Positions 21,750 to 24,365 of a stretch of 24,365 nucleotides of DNA are shown here, one piece after another. This stretch comes from Desulfobacteraceae bacterium (GTDB lineage: Bacteria > Desulfobacterota > Desulfobacteria > Desulfobacterales > SG8-13). The notes under the pieces were generated by a model that saw only the letters and a list, made by a program, of their open reading frames with translations, did no database searches and had not been told where the DNA came from. The DNA lies in the NCBI GenBank assembly GCA_029287875.1, contig JARFQH010000274.1, positions 1 through 24,365 on the forward strand, given 5' to 3'. How positions within the stretch are numbered: the first letter of the stretch is position 1; each line of letters opens with the position of its first letter. Made by a program: the position numbers and the translations under genes.

Positions 21750-21852
21750 AAAAAGCTCAATGCTCAAAGTTGAAAGCTCAAGGCTTGATGTTAAAGGCAA
21801 AGAGCAAAAGGCAAAAGGCTCAAAACTCAAAGCTGAAAGTAGAAAGCGATGA
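21750..21852. repeat. Low-complexity heptamer-like repeat tract
   Basis: About 100 bases consist of variations on CTCAAAG and GCAAAAG words (for example GGCAAAAGGCTCAAAACTCA). It fills most of the gap between the ADP-forming synthetase and the AMP-forming ligase, ending just upstream of the ligase ribosome site. Confidence 0.65.
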
Positions 21853-21890
21853 GGGCGGCAGCTCACTGCTTTGAGCGTTGAGCTATCAGA

Positions 21891-23969
21891 TTAGATGCTT
21901 ATTCTCGCATCGACCACAACGGCGCCATCTTCGAAGGCCATGACCGGGTTCAGGTCCATCTCCTTAATGGCCGGAAGGTCCTTGACCAGTTGGGACAGGC
22001 GCAGGATCAATTCTTCCAGGCGGCCGCGATTGACGCCTTTGCGGCTTCTGACGCCTTTGAGCAGCGGGGCGCCCTTTATAGCTGCCAGCATTTCTTTGGC
22101 CTCGGTTGTGCTCAACGGGGTCAGATTGAAGACGACGTCTTTTAGGACTTCGACGTGGATGCCGCCCAGCCCGAACATGATCAGATGGCCCAGGTCCTCC
22201 TCGGCCTTGGCTCCCAAGATCACCTCCAAGCCTCCGGGCATGAACTTCTGCACCAAAAAACGCAGGTCGTCAGCTGCAAGTGTCGTCTGCATCTGGTCTA
22301 TTGCCGCCCGTACTTCGTCGGCGTCGGCTAGGTTCACCGCCACGGCGCCCATGTCGCTCTTGTGCACGACAGCTGCAGAATCGGCCTTGACCACCACCGG
22401 AAAGCCGATGCTCTCGGCCGCCGCGACTGCCTCATTAGCATTGGCAGTCACACGCCAGGCGGCGGTCGGGATGCCGTAGGCAGCCAGAATTTCGTAGACC
22501 TCTTCTGCCGAGAGGTTTCGGCGACCGGCCTGTTTCGCTTCCGACAAGATGCTTAGTCCCTTTTGGCGGTCGGTATCACTGAAGGTCTTCAGTTCGCCGG
22601 GTTCACGGGTGCGAATCGTGTTGTAGCGGACCAGGGCGGCCATGGACCGGGCCGCCTCACCGGGCAGACTGAAGCAGGGGACCCCGCCATCCCGAAGGAT
22701 GGTAACTACCTCGGACCACTGCTGCCGGTCGGTCATCAAATTGCAGACCAGCGGCTTCCGCTGCAGTTGGCTGACCGCCACGATCTCCCGCGCGATGCTC
22801 TCGTTGTCCACGAAAAAAGGCGTGACGAAGTTGACGAAAATGCAGTCGAAGGCATCGTCAGCCAACATGGCATCCATGCAAGCCCGGTAGTGGGCAGCCG
22901 TGCCGGTGGCCAGAACGTCGATCGGGTTTCTGACGGAGGCTTCCGGGTAGAGCGTTGTCTTCAACTTCTCGACGGTCTTTTCAGAAAGTGGGGGCAGTTG
23001 ACAGCCGGCACCGACAAACACGTCGGTGGCGATCACGGCCGGACCGCCGGTGTTGGTGATGATGCCGACACGGTTTCCCCGCGGTATCGGCTGGGTGGCA
23101 AAAGCGGCGGCGGCCTGGATCAGTTCTCCTTCGTCCGTGAAGGTGACCACACCCGCCTTTTTAAATATAAGGTCGGTGGCCAGATCTTCTTTGGCCAGTC
23201 CGCCGGTGTGCGAGGCGGCTGCTTTGGCGCCTTCCGCGGTGCGGCCGGCCTTCATGGCCAGGATCGGTTTTCGGGCGGCGACCTCGCGGACGGTCTGCAT
23301 GAAGTTGGCCGGGTCTCTGAGTCCCTCGACGTAGGTGACGATGACCCGCGTCCCGTCGTCTTGCCCCAGATAACGGATGATTTCCGGGATGGTCACATCG
23401 CAGGCATTGCCGTTGGAGGCATAGATGCGGGTGCCGACGCCCATGGCTGCAAAGCCCTGGTGGATGACTTCGGCCACGCCGCCGCTCAGCGCGACAATGG
23501 AAATGAATCCCGGCTCGGGCTTGGTAAACGTAAAGTTGCAATAGGCCCGGATCCGGGGGTCCGAATTGATAATTCCCTGGCAATTAGGCCCCAGGATGCG
23601 GATGCTGTATTTGGCGGCCCGGGCGAGAAAATCCTTTTCTATGGCTTCCCCTTCGGGGCCGGTTTCCGAGAACCCACCGGAATTGATGATAATGTTTTTG
23701 ACACCTTTCCTGCCGCAGTCTTCGACGGCCTCGGGCACGAACTTGGCCGGAATGACCATGTGAACCACATCGATATTGTTCGGGCAGTCTGTAATCGACT
23801 TGAAGGCCTTGATGCCTCGGATTTCATCCGCCTTCGGGTTGATGGGATAGATGTCGCCCTTGAACCCGAAATCGATCAGGTTCTTGATGACCCGATTGCC
23901 GATGGAGAGCTCTTTGCTCGAAGCGCCGATGACCGCGACTTTCTTGGGCCTGAATAAGGATTCCAGCAT
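21891..23969 (-). CDS. ADP-forming acyl-CoA synthetase (fused alpha-beta)
   Basis: The 692-residue protein starts with AAGGAGAG upstream. Domains in order: CoA-binding (about 1-130, VAVIGASS near residue 11 and ILGPNCQGI near 125), two succinyl-CoA ligase-like domains (about 150-460), and a C-terminal ATP-grasp domain (about 470-692, VVKADSAAVVHKSDMGAV). His254 in ASHTGGLA matches the phosphorylated His of archaeal ACD. The enzyme can make ATP from acyl-CoA plus ADP and phosphate, or activate acids in reverse. Archaea often split it into two subunits; the fused form is common in anaerobic bacteria. Its place between a dehydratase-type subunit and an acyl-CoA ligase suggests energy recovery in acid breakdown. 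The substrate is unknown. Confidence 0.94.
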   Translation of the reverse strand: MLESLFRPKKVAVIGASSKELSIGNRVIKNLIDFGFKGDIYPINPKADEIRGIKAFKSITDCPNNIDVVHMVIPAKFVPEAVEDCGRKGVKNIIINSGGFSETGPEGEAIEKDFLARAAKYSIRILGPNCQGIINSDPRIRAYCNFTFTKPEPGFISIVALSGGVAEVIHQGFAAMGVGTRIYASNGNACDVTIPEIIRYLGQDDGTRVIVTYVEGLRDPANFMQTVREVAARKPILAMKAGRTAEGAKAAASHTGGLAKEDLATDLIFKKAGVVTFTDEGELIQAAAAFATQPIPRGNRVGIITNTGGPAVIATDVFVGAGCQLPPLSEKTVEKLKTTLYPEASVRNPIDVLATGTAAHYRACMDAMLADDAFDCIFVNFVTPFFVDNESIAREIVAVSQLQRKPLVCNLMTDRQQWSEVVTILRDGGVPCFSLPGEAARSMAALVRYNTIRTREPGELKTFSDTDRQKGLSILSEAKQAGRRNLSAEEVYEILAAYGIPTAAWRVTANANEAVAAAESIGFPVVVKADSAAVVHKSDMGAVAVNLADADEVRAAIDQMQTTLAADDLRFLVQKFMPGGLEVILGAKAEEDLGHLIMFGLGGIHVEVLKDVVFNLTPLSTTEAKEMLAAIKGAPLLKGVRSRKGVNRGRLEELILRLSQLVKDLPAIKEMDLNPVMAFEDGAVVVDARISI

Positions 23970-23990
23970 GGTTTTCTCTCCTTCTTTTTA

Positions 23991-24101
23991 GTTTGGCCAG
24001 TTGAGCCGGTTAGGCCCGTTTGGCCGGTTGAAGGATGTTATCGATTTTATAATGGTTCCGGGCTCGAGGCTCTGGGGGCTGAATTTCCAGTTTCAAGTTT
24101 C
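23991..24101. repeat. Mosaic intergenic repeat, copy 3
   Basis: GTTTGGCCAGTTGAGCCGG (23991-24009), GAAGGATGTTATCGATTTTA (24030-24049) and CAGTTTCAAGTTTC (24088-24101) repeat the block order of copies 1 and 2. As in those copies, the first block lies just upstream of a leftward gene's ribosome site. Here the last block is about 80 bases past the previous gene's stop. Confidence 0.65.
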
Positions 24102-24182
24102 CATTTGGAACCGGCCATCTCTCCGAGGAAATATGTCAATTCAAGTCATGAGATGTCGTCTCCGCAGTCAGGAACAGGTGGC

Positions 24183-24365
24183 TCAAGCCCCTCTTTCTTC
24201 GAGTTGCTCGATAAACGCTTCGACATTAGTCTTGGTTTGTTCGTCCGAAACCAGTCGCATGTCGTTGAGGTCACCGTTGATGATCAGACTCGGTATGCCG
24301 GTAATTTCTTCCATGCGCTGGGGCATTCCGTAGCGGCAATTGGAGTTGTTGGGACAGGTCTTGGC
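24183..24365 (-). CDS. 2-hydroxyacyl-CoA dehydratase/benzoyl-CoA reductase D-component family, C-terminus
   Basis: Only the last 60 residues are in the window; the frame enters from the right edge and stops at TGA 24185-24183. The sequence AKTCPNNSNCRYG, then MEEITGIPSLIINGDLND, then EQTKTNVEAFIEQLEE, matches the C-terminal end of HgdB/BcrB/FldC-type subunits, where a cysteine-bearing segment is followed by GIPxLxxxxD and a Q-T-K/R-AFIE helix. These subunits carry a [4Fe-4S] cluster and work with an ATP-driven activator to dehydrate 2-hydroxyacyl-CoA or reduce aromatic-CoA rings. The exact substrate cannot be told from this piece. It precedes the ADP-forming synthetase by about 210 bases on the same strand. 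Confidence 0.82.
   Translation of the reverse strand, partial: AKTCPNNSNCRYGMPQRMEEITGIPSLIINGDLNDMRLVSDEQTKTNVEAFIEQLEERGA

Noticed and set aside
22563..23957. Plus-strand 464-codon frame opposite the ADP-forming synthetase
   Set aside because: Antisense shadow of a well-supported gene.

Overview
The window reads as chromosome of an anaerobic, metabolically versatile deltaproteobacterium (Desulfobacterota, most like Desulfobacterales or Desulfosarcina-type sulfate reducers). This is an inference from gene content: a tungsten aldehyde:ferredoxin oxidoreductase with polyferredoxin partners, a stand-alone MetV-type protein, an ADP-forming acyl-CoA synthetase, a 2-hydroxyacyl-CoA dehydratase/benzoyl-CoA reductase-type subunit, and many repeat-rich intergenic regions. 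I see no tRNA, rRNA, CRISPR array, transposase or phage gene.

Region 1 (1-5479) holds two divergent operons around a promoter region at 2720-2938. Leftward run a small zinc-ribbon gene, the aldehyde oxidoreductase and a 16-cysteine ferredoxin cut by the window edge. Rightward run an IclR-type regulator, a second 16-cysteine ferredoxin, a HycF-like ferredoxin and a MetV-like protein. The likely theme is aldehyde oxidation with electrons passed along iron-sulfur proteins, under IclR control.

Region 2 (5480-7928, rightward) starts with a structured dispersed repeat, followed by a betaine-homocysteine methyltransferase homologue, a 68-residue one-helix membrane protein and a DedA-family membrane protein. 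Region 3 (7988-11148, leftward) has a small winged-helix-like protein, a complete Ada repair/regulatory protein and a ClsA-type cardiolipin synthase.

Region 4 (11198-18100, leftward) is an exopolysaccharide chain-length locus with a duplication history. It holds a Wzz-like co-polymerase, an ExeA-like ATPase with a C-terminal LysM-like domain and a CpsD-like P-loop protein, then a second CpsD-like gene preceded by a decayed Wzz copy. Both CpsD proteins lack the P-loop lysine. The Wzz-like and ExeA-like genes each carry an in-frame internal duplication. A decayed thiolase fragment lies downstream of the locus, and the intact thiolase lies upstream of it.

Region 5 (18462-24365, leftward) is an acyl-CoA metabolism cluster: the C-terminus of a dehydratase/reductase D-component, an ADP-forming acyl-CoA synthetase, an AMP-forming acyl-CoA ligase and a thiolase. 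Together they suggest activation and breakdown of an organic acid, possibly with ATP recovery.

No single gene here is outside known families. The most unusual content is the intergenic DNA: a dispersed element whose hairpin is kept while its sequence changes, a mosaic repeat that supplies stop codons to the gene before it, recurrent AGCGCTTCGCT mini-hairpins, and hairpins that hold the stop codons of both cpsD paralogues in their loops.
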